DNA from: Actinokineospora auranticolor
Lineage (GTDB): Bacteria; Actinomycetota; Actinomycetes; Mycobacteriales; Pseudonocardiaceae
Reading direction: 5' to 3'
Assembly (NCBI RefSeq): GCF_002934265.1
Contig: NZ_PTIX01000031.1
Location: 1-64,000 of the forward strand
DNA length: 64,000 bases
The notes beneath the pieces are model-generated. The model saw nothing but the letters and a program-made list of their open reading frames with translations. It made no database searches and was not told the DNA's origin. Position 1 is the stretch's first letter. Every line of letters begins with the position of its first letter. Of this stretch, positions 41,922-51,681 are shown piece after piece. Both the position numbers and the translations under genes were made by a program.

Positions 41922-43454
41922 CTACGCGTGTCCGGTGTGGCGGGCGGCCTGCCGCAGGTCGATCTCCTCGATCAGCTCGCGGGCCACGTCCTCGGTGACC
42001 CGCCGTTGCGCGACCGCGCGGCCCAGCGCCAGGCGCTGCGCCTCGAACGCCGCGTCGACATCGGTCACGGGTTGGGCGGCGGTCTCGGCGACGACCTGCC
42101 TGCCGATGTCGCGCAGCCGCCGCTGCTCGGCCCGTTCGGCGTCGAGGTCGAAGTCGAGCTTGCGGGCCAGCCACCCGATGGTGGTGCCCTGGATGAGCAG
42201 GGTGCCGAGGGTGACGATCAACGCGATCGCCTGGATCGCGGCGCGACCGGGGAACGGCTCGCCGGAGTCGGTGTACTCGGGGATGCCCGCCGCGGCGGCC
42301 AGGGTGAGGATGCCGCGCATGCCGACCCAGCCGACGAGCGCGGTCTCCTTGACCGTGGGCGGGGGCAGCGGTTCGCCGCGCCTGCGGTCCCCCCGCTTGC
42401 GCGGCGGGCGCGGTCGGCGTTGCAGGCGCCGCGCGATCCGCCGGTGGCGCAGGGTCCAGCGGCCGAACAGGCCGAAGACCGCGACGACGCGGAACACGAT
42501 CGCCGCCACGAGCAGCACACCGGCCGCGACCAGCGTCGGGACGACACCGGGTTCCTGGGCGCCGAGGTCCTCGAGCACGAACCGCAGCCGCAGTCCGATG
42601 TAGGCGAAGACGAACGTCTCCAGCAGGAAGTCCATGACCCGCCAGACGCTCTCCTCCTGCAACCGGGTCCGGTAGCCGCCCGGGTACTGGTGCTTCGGGT
42701 CCAGCGCGAGGTTGATGCTGAGGAAGAACGCGGCGGCGACCACGGCGAGGATGCCGGAGGCGTGGGCCTGCTCGGCGGTGAGGAACGCGGTGAACGGCAG
42801 CAGCAGCACCAACGCGGTCTCCAGCGTCGGGTTGCCGAGCTTCTTGCGGATCAGCAGGGCCACGATGGCGAACCCGACGCCGATGCCGAGCCCGGTGAAG
42901 GCGGTGCGGAAGAACTCGCCGACCCCGCCGAGCCAGGTGGCGTGCGCCCCGTTGACCGCCGCCACCGCGATGCTGAACAACGTCAACGCGGTCGCGTCGT
43001 TGACCAGGCTCTCCCCGGTCAGGATCGACGTCGCGCGGCTGGGCAGGCCGATCTCGTCGCCGTGGGAGACCGTGGTGATGGTGTCCGGCGGGGCGAGCAC
43101 GCTGCCGAGCACGAACGCGGCGGCCAGTCCGATCGACGGCAACAACAGCGACGAGAGCAGCCCCAGCACACCCGCCGTGAGCACGACGGTGACGACGCCG
43201 AGGTAGATGATCGCCCGCAGGTTCGCCCCGAACCGGGCCAGCGAGGCGCCGCGGGTCGCCGAGTAGAGCAGCGGCGGCACGACGAGCGCGAGGATCAACT
43301 CGCTCTCCAACTCCAACCGCGGCACGCCCGGGATGAACGACGCGCCCGCGGCGAGCACCACGATCAGCCAGCCCGGTTCGACGCGGTGCTTGCGGGCCAC
43401 GGCGGTGACCGCGATCCCGATGCCGACGATGAGCAGGAGCTGAACGCCATTCAC
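41922..43454 (-). CDS. Na+/H+ antiporter, CPA1 family
   Basis: This 510-residue membrane protein has about 12 transmembrane segments and a cytoplasmic tail. The transport core shows GSVLAPPDTITTV (about 118), ILTGESLVNDATALTLFSIAVAA (about 145, with the ND pair of electroneutral CPA1 exchangers) and GMRGILTLAAAAGIPEY (about 375). The tail has FDLDAERAEQRRLRDIGRQVV. It exchanges sodium for protons in pH and salt homeostasis. The GTG at 43454 starts the first membrane helix. It is a housekeeping gene convergent with the VOC pair. Confidence 0.9.
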   Translation of the reverse strand: MNGVQLLLIVGIGIAVTAVARKHRVEPGWLIVVLAAGASFIPGVPRLELESELILALVVPPLLYSATRGASLARFGANLRAIIYLGVVTVVLTAGVLGLLSSLLLPSIGLAAAFVLGSVLAPPDTITTVSHGDEIGLPSRATSILTGESLVNDATALTLFSIAVAAVNGAHATWLGGVGEFFRTAFTGLGIGVGFAIVALLIRKKLGNPTLETALVLLLPFTAFLTAEQAHASGILAVVAAAFFLSINLALDPKHQYPGGYRTRLQEESVWRVMDFLLETFVFAYIGLRLRFVLEDLGAQEPGVVPTLVAAGVLLVAAIVFRVVAVFGLFGRWTLRHRRIARRLQRRPRPPRKRGDRRRGEPLPPPTVKETALVGWVGMRGILTLAAAAGIPEYTDSGEPFPGRAAIQAIALIVTLGTLLIQGTTIGWLARKLDFDLDAERAEQRRLRDIGRQVVAETAAQPVTDVDAAFEAQRLALGRAVAQRRVTEDVARELIEEIDLRQAARHTGHA

Positions 43455-43544
43455 GCGGCAACCTTAAAGGCCGGTCCGCGGGTGCCGCGCGCGCAAGAGC
43501 CGTCGCCCGCCCCGTTGTCGGTGGGGCGTGGGAGGCTGCCGGGC

Positions 43545-45074
43545 GTGACGGGGAAACGCGAGGAATTGATCAACGAGCTGGTGCGGATCGTCGCCGAGCA
43601 CGCCGAGGGAGGCCCGAAGCCGCACGTGTGGCAGGTGGTGAACGCCGGGGGTCCCCACCGGTTCGGCTGGTTCCCCCACTCGCCCCACGGGTACATCGCC
43701 GGTCTGGACACCGACGTCCTGCGGAACCTCGAACGCGAACTGCGCGCGCCCGGCGACTCGCGGCGCCTGACCATGCAGGTGACGCTCGACGCCGACGGCA
43801 ACGGCACCTTCGACCACACCTTCGACCTGTGGACGATCTCCCCGCCCCAGGTCGTCCTCGACCCGGACTACACCTACCCCAACCGCCCCTTCCCCGGGAT
43901 GCCGCGCCCCGAGGCCGCGACCCCGACCGACGCGCCCACCGATCCCGTGGCGCTCCGCGAGATCCAGGCGCTCGTCGACGAGTTCGCCGCGCAGTACGAC
44001 CGGGTCAAGGGGCGGCCACCGGAGTTCGGCAGGGCCGTCACGGAGGAGGAGTTGCGGACCACCGAGGCGGCACTGGGGGCGCGGTTGCCCGAGGACGTCC
44101 GGGCGCTGTACCGGCTCGTCGGCGCGGACCACCGGGAACTCGGCCTGCTGGGCCGCTACAGCCTATTGGACCTCGACGACGTGGTCGACCAGTACGAGTA
44201 CGACACCCGCGGCGTCGGCGACTACGACCGAGACGGGGTGTTCACCGAGAACCGAACCGCCTGCGAGACCGGACCGGCGGGCCACGTCCGGCGGCTCTTC
44301 CGCGACGACTGGTGGGTCGAGATCGGTCGCGACGGCGCCGGTCTGGCCTTGGTCGCCGACCTCGACCCGGGTCCGGAGGGACGCTCCGGTCAGCTCCTGG
44401 TGGCCGGGCGGGGCGTGGAGGGCACGGTGGAGTACGTGGCCGAGTCCGTCACCGCCCTGCTGCGGTCGGTGGTTGAGGCCGTCCGCGCGGACCGCGTGAA
44501 CCGGGAGCACCCCTCCCCCGGCCACCTCGGTGCCGTCCTCGCCCCGGCGAACCAGTGGTACCAGCCGTCGCACCTCGTCGGCGACCGCGCGCTCACCGAC
44601 GTGCTCGCGGAACTGCCCGCCGCGGACGTCCAACAGCTCTACCTGATCGAGGCCACCGACCTCGACCTCACCGCCCTGTCCGCCACACCCCGCCTGCGCG
44701 AGCTGTACGTCAACCGGGCGGGCCGGGTGACGGTGTGGCTGCCGCCGGGGCTGGAGTCCCTGTCGTTGCAGGCCACCGAGGCCGACCTGACCCTCCTGAA
44801 AGACCACCGCGCGCTGTGGGACCTCACGGTCCGGGGCGTGCGCGTGCGGGCCACCGACCTGCCCGCCTCCCTCGTCCGCCTGGACCTGTCCGAGGCGGAG
44901 GTCGACGACATCGACGCCCTGGCCGACCTGGACCTGCGGGTCCTCATCCTCAACTGGGCCCAGTGGGCCCAGCTGACCCGCGTCCCTAAGCGCCTAGCCG
45001 CCGCACAGTCCAACGGCGACAGCACCCTCGCCGAAGTGGCCACGTGGACGGCGAGACTGCGGGGAGCCGAGTAG
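43545..45074 (+). CDS. SUKH (SMI1/KNR4) domain protein with C-terminal leucine-rich segment
   Basis: This 509-residue cytoplasmic protein has an N-terminal part (about 1-125; ELINELVRIVAEHAEGG, FGWFPHSPHGYIAG) like the small immunity-type proteins that precede SUKH domains. A SUKH domain follows (about 160-310; TEEELRTTEAALGARLPEDVRALYRLVGAD, GRYSLLDLDDVVDQYE, RDDWWVEIGRDGAG). The C-terminal region (about 350-495) has repeated LYLIEATDLDLTAL, LRELYVN, LDLSEAEVDDIDAL units that look leucine-rich. SUKH proteins often serve as immunity proteins against polymorphic toxins, but no toxin gene is adjacent. The GTG at 43545 is the best start, with GGGAGG some distance upstream. Confidence 0.7.
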   Translation: MTGKREELINELVRIVAEHAEGGPKPHVWQVVNAGGPHRFGWFPHSPHGYIAGLDTDVLRNLERELRAPGDSRRLTMQVTLDADGNGTFDHTFDLWTISPPQVVLDPDYTYPNRPFPGMPRPEAATPTDAPTDPVALREIQALVDEFAAQYDRVKGRPPEFGRAVTEEELRTTEAALGARLPEDVRALYRLVGADHRELGLLGRYSLLDLDDVVDQYEYDTRGVGDYDRDGVFTENRTACETGPAGHVRRLFRDDWWVEIGRDGAGLALVADLDPGPEGRSGQLLVAGRGVEGTVEYVAESVTALLRSVVEAVRADRVNREHPSPGHLGAVLAPANQWYQPSHLVGDRALTDVLAELPAADVQQLYLIEATDLDLTALSATPRLRELYVNRAGRVTVWLPPGLESLSLQATEADLTLLKDHRALWDLTVRGVRVRATDLPASLVRLDLSEAEVDDIDALADLDLRVLILNWAQWAQLTRVPKRLAAAQSNGDSTLAEVATWTARLRGAE

Positions 45075-45177
45075 GCCCGCGCGAGCAGTGGGCGCGGTGA
45101 ACCATGTGCCGAGGAGGCTCGCCGCGCGCGTGAACCACTACTCGATCCTTACCGACGCCGCCGCGCGACCTGAGTGG

Positions 45178-46029
45178 TCACGCGGCACCCGACAGTCGGC
45201 CTGGGCGGTCGGCCGACAGGAAGCGGTCGACCGCGCAGCGGAGTTCGTCGGGTCGGTCGACCTCGACGTGGTGGCCCGCGCCCGTGATTCGGGTGATCTC
45301 GGCGTGCGGCAGGGACCGGTGGAACACGGCCAGGCGATCTCCCACGAGCAGGCCGCCCGGCACGGTCGGGTCCGGGGCGACCGCCAGCACCGGTGCGGTG
45401 ACCGGTGCCAGCAGGGAAGGCCAGTCGACCGCTCCCTGTTCTCCCTCCACCATCGCCGCGAATACCCCGTCGGCGGTGTCGGACAGGGCCGCCGCGATCA
45501 TCCGGAGCCAGGTGGGGTCGCGGCGGGAGCCGCGGCCCAGGTCCGCGACGATGTCCGCCAGCGGCGCGCGGGCCAGCTCCCAGCTCCGCCGCATGTCCGC
45601 CCGCACCGCGGCCCAGTCGTCGTCGAGGAGGATCGGGGGGTCCACCACCACGACGCGCCCCAGGGCTGGGTGGCCTTCGGCGGCGGCGTACAGGGCGACG
45701 TTGGCGCCCAGGGAGTGTCCTAAGAGGTCTGTCTCGCCGAACCGCGAGGACAGGCCGTCGACCAGGGCGAGGACGTCGGCGGCGTAATCGGTGAACCGGT
45801 AACCCCGATCGGGTCGGTCGGACAGGCCGTGGCCGCGCAGGTCGAGGCAGTACACCGCGCGGTGTCCGGCCAGTGCGCCCGCGAGCGGGGCGAAGGTGCG
45901 CCAGGACTCCCAGATCCCGTGCAGCACAAGCAAAGGGGGCAGCTCCTGGCCCGGCCCCCGCCACACGGCCGCGTGCAGCCACACCTGGTTCGCGGGCAGG
46001 AACACCGAATGCCTTCTGGTCGCGGACAT
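45178..46029 (-). CDS. Alpha/beta hydrolase
   Basis: This 283-residue alpha/beta hydrolase-fold protein has LLVLHGIWESWRTFAPLA (oxyanion loop), CLDLRGHGLSDRP, the nucleophile elbow DLLGHSLGANVALYAA (Ser near 107), an Asp in VAPDPTVPGG and the catalytic His in TGAGHHVEVDRP. It is a typical esterase or lactonase-like enzyme; its substrate is unknown. The ATG at 46029 (MSATRRHSVF) is preferred. The longer frame from 46110 would run through the SARP-type promoter of the divergent NRPS gene and adds a non-conserved Pro/Arg stretch. Its place beside the NRPS operon leaves a role in product trimming or resistance open. Confidence 0.82.
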   Translation of the reverse strand: MSATRRHSVFLPANQVWLHAAVWRGPGQELPPLLVLHGIWESWRTFAPLAGALAGHRAVYCLDLRGHGLSDRPDRGYRFTDYAADVLALVDGLSSRFGETDLLGHSLGANVALYAAAEGHPALGRVVVVDPPILLDDDWAAVRADMRRSWELARAPLADIVADLGRGSRRDPTWLRMIAAALSDTADGVFAAMVEGEQGAVDWPSLLAPVTAPVLAVAPDPTVPGGLLVGDRLAVFHRSLPHAEITRITGAGHHVEVDRPDELRCAVDRFLSADRPGRLSGAA

Positions 46030-46083
46030 GAGAGGCCATGGTCCGCGCGGGGGTTCGCGGTCGGTTATCCGGCCCGGTGGTCC

Positions 46084-46115
46084 GTAACCCCTGGCTAACC
46101 CCGTCTCCATAGCTT
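46084..46115 (+). promoter_or_regulatory. SARP-type promoter of the fourth NRPS operon
   Basis: GTAACCC (46084-46090), CTGG, CTAACCC (46095-46101), an 8-bp spacer, and the -10 box TAGCTT (46110-46115). The 18-bp repeat unit is identical to that at 25280-25297. It should drive the six genes from 46164 to 57570. Confidence 0.75.
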
Positions 46116-46163
46116 GCCGAGCGCGTCGCTTTCGCTTGACAAGTCCCCGGATGGGAGCCCGAT

Positions 46164-49100
46164 ATGCCGATCTCGCTACCCGCGGGAGACCGCCCAGCAG
46201 GACAACCCGAACCCGACCGGCGCGCCGTGGCCGCGTGGCGCACCCACCTCGCGGGCGCCCCCGCCGTGCTCGACCTGCCGACGGACCGCCCCGTGCTCGA
46301 CGAGCCCTACCAGGCCGCCGAGGTGGCGGTGCCGGTGGCGCGGGAGGTGGTCGGGCTCGTGTCGGGCGCGGGCTCGGACCCCGTCGACGGGTGGCTGGTC
46401 GCGTTCGCGGTGCTGCTGCACCGGTTCTCCGGCCAGCACGAGGTGGTCATCGGGACCCCGGACGGTCAGACCGCGGTCGCGCACCGGTTGGCGTTGACCG
46501 GCCACGAGACGTTCACCGCCGCGGTGGCCGCCCGGTCCCGCCCCGACTTACCCGGCCTGTCCCTGGCCGACTTCACCACCCTGTTCCACCCGACCCGCCC
46601 GCACGCCACGCCGTTCAGCGCGGGCGTCGTGCTCGCCGACGACCCGCGCCCGTGGTCCGGCGCGCGCCTGTCGCTGCTGGTCGACACCGCGTCGACCAAG
46701 GTGCGCCTGGGCTACGACGCCGCCGTGCTCGACGAGGACCGCGCGGTGCGCATCGCCGAGCACCTGGCACAGCTGACCGCCGCCGTGCACGCCGACCCCG
46801 ACCGGCCCATCGGGCTGCTGGAGATGCTGCCGCCCGCCGAGCGCGAGCGCGTCCTGGTGGGTTTCAACGCCACCACCCGCGATTACGCCGACCAGCGCAC
46901 CTTCGAGCGCCGCGTAGCCGATCTGGCACTGTCGCACCCGGACTCCCCCGCCGTCGCCTACCGCACCACGACACTCACCTACGCCGAGCTGGACGCTGCG
47001 AGCAACCGCCTCGCCCACGACCTCGCCGCGCACGGCGCCGCCCCCGGCACGCACGTCGGCGTGTTCCTGGAGCGCTCGGCGGACGCCGTCGTCGCCACGC
47101 TCGCCGCGCTGCGCACCGGTGCCGCGGTCGTGCCGCTGGACCCGGCCGACGACGACGAGTGGACCGCCTACATGATCCGCGACGCCGCGCCGGTCGCCGT
47201 GGTCACCGACTCGGGTCTGGTCGGTCGGCTGCGTTCGGTGCGCACCGCCAAGGAAGGCGCCTACCGACCGGCCGTCGTGCACGTCGACTCCGACGCCGAC
47301 CGCGTCGCCGCGCGACCGGCCACGCACCCCGGGGTGGTCACCGGGCTCGACGACCTCAGCCACATCGTTTACACCTCCGGTTCCACCGGCCTGCCCAAGG
47401 GCGCGCGCGGCACGCACCACTCGCTGGTGAACCTGATGAACTGGATGGTCGAGGCCTACGACATCACGGCGGAGTCGAGCGGCACATGGATGTCCTCCCC
47501 CGGGTTCGCCATCGGCCGCATGGAGTGGATGCCGTTCCTGGCCGCCGGTGCCCGGCTGCACGTCGCCGACGCGGTCACCACCAGCTCCCCGGCCCGGGTG
47601 CGCGACTGGCTGCTGGCCCGCAAGGTCACCCACACGCTGCTGGTCACCTCCTTCGCGCAGCGGGTGTGCGCGCTGCACTGGCCCGCGTCCGCCGCGCTGC
47701 GGTTCATGATCGTGCTGGGCGAGCCCGTGCGGTCCTGGCCCGCCGCGCCGCTGCCGTTCGAGGTCGCCATTTCCTACGGCGCCACCGAGGTCACCGTCGC
47801 CACCTCCGGCTACGACGCGGTGACCGGCGAGCGCGAGACGTCCGCGACCGCGGGCGAGCACACCGGCGTGCCGACGGTCGGACGACCGGTCGCCAACTCC
47901 CGCGTCTACCTGCTCGACGAGCACCTCGCGCCCGTGCCGGTCGCGGCGGTCGGCGAGATCTACGTCGGCGGCGCGGGCCTGTGCGACGGCTACCTGAACC
48001 AGCCCGCGCGCACCTCGGAGCGGTTCGTCACCAACCCGCTGCCCGAGGAGCCGGGCGAGGTGCTGTTCCGCACCGGCGACCTGGGCCGCTGGCGCCCGGA
48101 CGGGCGGCTGGAGGTCATCGGCCGCCAGGACGCGCAGACCTGGGTGCGCGGCGTGCTGGTGGAGATCAGCCGCGTGGAGGCCGCGCTGGCGGCTCGCCGC
48201 GAGGTCCGCGAGGTCGCGGTGCTGGCCTGCGCGGGCGCGGGTGGTGGTCAGCTGGTGGGTTACGTGGTCCCCAGCGACCCCGCCGCGTGGGCGCCGGAGC
48301 CGGTGCTGGCGAACCTGCGGCAGCGGCTGCCCGAGCACCAGGTGCCGACGTTGCTGATCGCGCTGGACAAGCTGCCCCGGCTGGCCAACGGCAAGCTGGA
48401 CCGGCAGGCGCTGCCCAAGCCGCCGTCGGCGTCCGCGCCGGTGGCCGACGAGGCGAACCGGTTCACGCCGTTCGCGCTGACCGACACGCAGCAGGCGTAC
48501 TGGGTGGGCCGCAGCGACGCGGTCGAGCTCGGCAGCGTCGGCTGCCACGGCTACTGGGAGTGGGAGAGCCCGGACCTCGACGTCGACCGGTTCCTCACCG
48601 CGTGGCAGAAGGTGCTGGACCGGCACGACTCGCTGCGCACCGTCATCCGGCCGGACGGCACGCAGCAGGTCATCGAGAACCCGCCCGCGCACCGGATCCC
48701 GGTGCTGGACCTGCGGGAGCTGCCCGAGGCGCGGGCCCAGGCCCGCGCGGAGGAGCTGCGCGAGCAGCTGGCGCACCTCGTGCTGCCCGCCGACACGTAC
48801 CCGCTGTGGGACGTGCGGGTCACCCGGCTGCCGGGTGGTCGTGGCCGCGTCCACCTCGGGCTGGACCTGCTGATCATCGACGCGTGGAGCTACTTCCAGG
48901 TGCTGGTCCCGGACCTGGTCGCCTACTACGAGGACCCGGACGTCCAGCTGCCGCCGATCGGGTTGCGGTTCCGCGACTACGTGGTCTCCGTCGAGGGCGA
49001 GCTGGAGTCCACTGAGGACTACCGGCGGGCCAAGGACTACTGGCTGTCGCGGGTCGACGACCTGCCGCCCGCGCCGGAGCTGCCCAAGGCGCTCACGCCG

Positions 49101-51665
49101 CCGCCCGCGCGGTCCAGGTTCACCCGCCGCGAGCACACCGTGTCCGCGCCGCGCTGGGCCGCGCTCAAGGAGCGGGCCACCGCCGAGTCGGTGACCCCGT
49201 CGGGCATCGTGGTCGCGATCCTGGCCGAGGTGCTGCGGGCGTGGAGCGCGGCCGACCGGTTCACCATCAACTTCCCGCTGTTCAACCGGCTCGCCGTGCA
49301 CCCGGACATCGACCGGATGATCGGCGACTTCACCACCACCTCGCTGCTGGCCGTGGACAAGGTCGACGGCACCTTCGCCGACCGCGCGCGGTCCGTGCAG
49401 ACGCAGCTGCTGGCCGACCTGGAGCATCGGCACTTCGGCGGTGTGCGGGTGATGCGCGAGATGGCCACCCGCGCGGGGGTCGCCTCGCACGCGGCGTTCC
49501 CGATCGTCGTCACGAGCCTGCTCGGCCAACCGCCGCGCGCCTTCCACACCGCGCTCGGCGAGGCCATCTACACCAGCACCCAGACCCCGCAGGTCACGCT
49601 GGACGTGCAGGTGTCGGAGGTGTCCGGCGCGCTGGCGTTCAGCTGGGACTCCGTCGACGAGGCGTTCCCCGACGGGCTGCTGGCCGACATGTTCGGCGCG
49701 TACGTCGACCTGGTCGAGCGGCTGGTGGACGAGGAGGACGCCTGGGACCTGGCCCGGTTCCCCGTGGTGCCCGCGCACCAGCTCGCGGCCCGCGCGGCGG
49801 CCAACGACACCGCCGTCGAGTGGCCGGAGCTGCTGCTGCACACCGCGGTCGCCGAGCACGCGGCGTCCCGGCCGGACGCCACGGCGGTCGTGTTCGGCGA
49901 GACCCGGCTCTCCTACGCGGAGCTGTCGCGGCGGGTCAACCAGGTCGGGCACGTACTGCGGGACGGCGGCGCCCGGCCGGACGAGCTCGTCGCGGTCGTG
50001 ACGCGCAAGGGCTGGGAGCAGATCGTGGCCGCGCACGGCGTGCTGGCCTCGGGCGCGGCGTACCTGCCGATCGATGCTGGGGTGCCCGCCGAGCGGCTGC
50101 GCTACCTGCTCGACCACGGCCGGGTCACCACCGCGCTGACCCAGTCCACCGTGGACGTCGAGTGGCCGGAGGGGATCCGCGTGCTGCGGGTCGACACCGA
50201 CTTCGCCGACGCGCCCACCACGCCCCTGCCGCCCGCGCAGACCCCGACCGACCTCGCGTACGTCATCTACACCTCGGGGTCGACCGGCAAGCCCAAGGGC
50301 GTCATGGTCGACCACCGGGGCGTGGCGAACACCATCCTCGACGCCAACGCCCGCCACGGCATCGGCCCGAACGACAAGTGCATGGCGGTGTCGGGGCTGC
50401 ACTTCGACCTGTCCGTCTACGACGTGTTCGGCATGATCGCCGCCGGTGGCACCGTGGTCATCCCGGAGCCGTCGGAGAACCCCGACCCGGAGCGCTGGGC
50501 CGACCTGGTCCGCACCGAGGGCGTGACATTCTGGAACTCGGTGCCGACGCTGGTGGAGATCCTGGTCGGCTACGCCGAGGGCGAGAACCTGCCGAACCCG
50601 CTGGCGCCGCTGCGCACGGTCGTCCTGGCCGGTGACTGGATCCCGGTGTCCCTGCCGGACCGCCTGCGCGCCGTGGCGCCGGGGGTGCGGGTGATCGCCT
50701 CCGGCGGCCCGACCGAGTCCTGCGTCTGGTCGGTGGTCAACCCGCTCGGCGAGGTCGACCAGTCGCTGCCGAGCATCCCCTACGGCAAACCGATGGCCAA
50801 CCAGCGCTACCACGTCCTCGACGCGCACCGGCAGCACCGGCCGACGTGGGTGCCCGGTGAGATCCACATCGCCAGCCAGGTCGGTCTGGCGCGCGGCTAC
50901 TGGCGCGACCGCGACCGCACCGAGGCTCAGTTCTTCGCGCTGCCCGGCGAGGAGCCCCGGGTTTACGCCTCGGGCGACCTGGGCCGCTACCTGCCCGACG
51001 GGTCGATCGAGATCCTGGGCCGCGCGGACTTCCAGGTGAAGATCCAGGGGCACCGGATCGAGCTCGGCGAGGTCGAGGCCGTGCTGGCCGAGCACCCGGC
51101 GGTGGAGCGCGCGGTGGTGGTCGCGGCGGGCAAGACCCGGGCCACGACCCGGCTGGTGGCGTTCGCGACCGCGTCCGGCGACGAGCCGGACCCGGCCGAG
51201 CTGCGCGCCCACCTGGCGGCCCGGCTGCCCGACTACCTGGTGCCCGCCACCATCCGGGTGCTCGACGAGCTGCCGCTGACCGGCAACGGCAAGGTCGACC
51301 GGCTGGCGCTGACCGCGTCCGGCTCCGGTCTGGCCGTGGTCGAGGAGATCAGCGGCCCGCCCGAGGGCCCGGTCGAGGAGGCCGTGGCGGCCATCTGGTG
51401 CGAGCTGCTGGGGCTGGCCGCGGTCGGTCGCGGTGACCACTTCTTCCGGCTCGGCGGGAACTCGATCATCGCGACGAAGGTGGTGGCCCGGCTCCGGGAG
51501 CTGTTCGGCGTCGAGCTGTCGCTGCGGGTGGTGTTCACCCAGCCCACGGTGGCGCGGATCGCCGCGGCGCTGGTGGCCGACCCGGCCGACGCCGAGCAGG
51601 TGCTGGCCGTGTGCGCGCTGCTCGCCGACCTCACCGACGACCAGCTCGCCGAGCTGGCAGGCTAG
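46164..51665 (+). CDS. NRPS: partial C, A (without its own PCP), Cy, A (cysteine), PCP
   Basis: This 1833-residue protein begins with the C-terminal half of a C domain (about 1-225), then a first A domain (about 235-745; YTSGSTGLPKG, NGKLDR). No PCP follows it. An intact heterocyclisation domain (about 765-1190) has FALTDTQQAYWVGR, DLLIID, GDFTTTSLL, PIVVTSLLG and TQTPQV. The second A domain (about 1215-1710; YTSGSTGKPKG, NGKVDR) and a PCP (RLGGNSIIA, Ser near 1764) complete it. A1 lacks Asp235 (SPGFAIGRME), and its A8 motif is altered (TWVRGVLVEISRVE), so it may be inactive or act in trans. A2 reads D-L-Y-N-V-A-S-V-W-K by eye, close to cysteine codes, so thiazoline formation is expected. A TTA codon lies at 46548-46550. 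The ATG follows GGGAGCC. Confidence 0.93.
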   Translation: MPISLPAGDRPAGQPEPDRRAVAAWRTHLAGAPAVLDLPTDRPVLDEPYQAAEVAVPVAREVVGLVSGAGSDPVDGWLVAFAVLLHRFSGQHEVVIGTPDGQTAVAHRLALTGHETFTAAVAARSRPDLPGLSLADFTTLFHPTRPHATPFSAGVVLADDPRPWSGARLSLLVDTASTKVRLGYDAAVLDEDRAVRIAEHLAQLTAAVHADPDRPIGLLEMLPPAERERVLVGFNATTRDYADQRTFERRVADLALSHPDSPAVAYRTTTLTYAELDAASNRLAHDLAAHGAAPGTHVGVFLERSADAVVATLAALRTGAAVVPLDPADDDEWTAYMIRDAAPVAVVTDSGLVGRLRSVRTAKEGAYRPAVVHVDSDADRVAARPATHPGVVTGLDDLSHIVYTSGSTGLPKGARGTHHSLVNLMNWMVEAYDITAESSGTWMSSPGFAIGRMEWMPFLAAGARLHVADAVTTSSPARVRDWLLARKVTHTLLVTSFAQRVCALHWPASAALRFMIVLGEPVRSWPAAPLPFEVAISYGATEVTVATSGYDAVTGERETSATAGEHTGVPTVGRPVANSRVYLLDEHLAPVPVAAVGEIYVGGAGLCDGYLNQPARTSERFVTNPLPEEPGEVLFRTGDLGRWRPDGRLEVIGRQDAQTWVRGVLVEISRVEAALAARREVREVAVLACAGAGGGQLVGYVVPSDPAAWAPEPVLANLRQRLPEHQVPTLLIALDKLPRLANGKLDRQALPKPPSASAPVADEANRFTPFALTDTQQAYWVGRSDAVELGSVGCHGYWEWESPDLDVDRFLTAWQKVLDRHDSLRTVIRPDGTQQVIENPPAHRIPVLDLRELPEARAQARAEELREQLAHLVLPADTYPLWDVRVTRLPGGRGRVHLGLDLLIIDAWSYFQVLVPDLVAYYEDPDVQLPPIGLRFRDYVVSVEGELESTEDYRRAKDYWLSRVDDLPPAPELPKALTPPPARSRFTRREHTVSAPRWAALKERATAESVTPSGIVVAILAEVLRAWSAADRFTINFPLFNRLAVHPDIDRMIGDFTTTSLLAVDKVDGTFADRARSVQTQLLADLEHRHFGGVRVMREMATRAGVASHAAFPIVVTSLLGQPPRAFHTALGEAIYTSTQTPQVTLDVQVSEVSGALAFSWDSVDEAFPDGLLADMFGAYVDLVERLVDEEDAWDLARFPVVPAHQLAARAAANDTAVEWPELLLHTAVAEHAASRPDATAVVFGETRLSYAELSRRVNQVGHVLRDGGARPDELVAVVTRKGWEQIVAAHGVLASGAAYLPIDAGVPAERLRYLLDHGRVTTALTQSTVDVEWPEGIRVLRVDTDFADAPTTPLPPAQTPTDLAYVIYTSGSTGKPKGVMVDHRGVANTILDANARHGIGPNDKCMAVSGLHFDLSVYDVFGMIAAGGTVVIPEPSENPDPERWADLVRTEGVTFWNSVPTLVEILVGYAEGENLPNPLAPLRTVVLAGDWIPVSLPDRLRAVAPGVRVIASGGPTESCVWSVVNPLGEVDQSLPSIPYGKPMANQRYHVLDAHRQHRPTWVPGEIHIASQVGLARGYWRDRDRTEAQFFALPGEEPRVYASGDLGRYLPDGSIEILGRADFQVKIQGHRIELGEVEAVLAEHPAVERAVVVAAGKTRATTRLVAFATASGDEPDPAELRAHLAARLPDYLVPATIRVLDELPLTGNGKVDRLALTASGSGLAVVEEISGPPEGPVEEAVAAIWCELLGLAAVGRGDHFFRLGGNSIIATKVVARLRELFGVELSLRVVFTQPTVARIAAALVADPADAEQVLAVCALLADLTDDQLAELAG

Positions 51666-51681
51666 GCCGGGGGCGGCGCCG

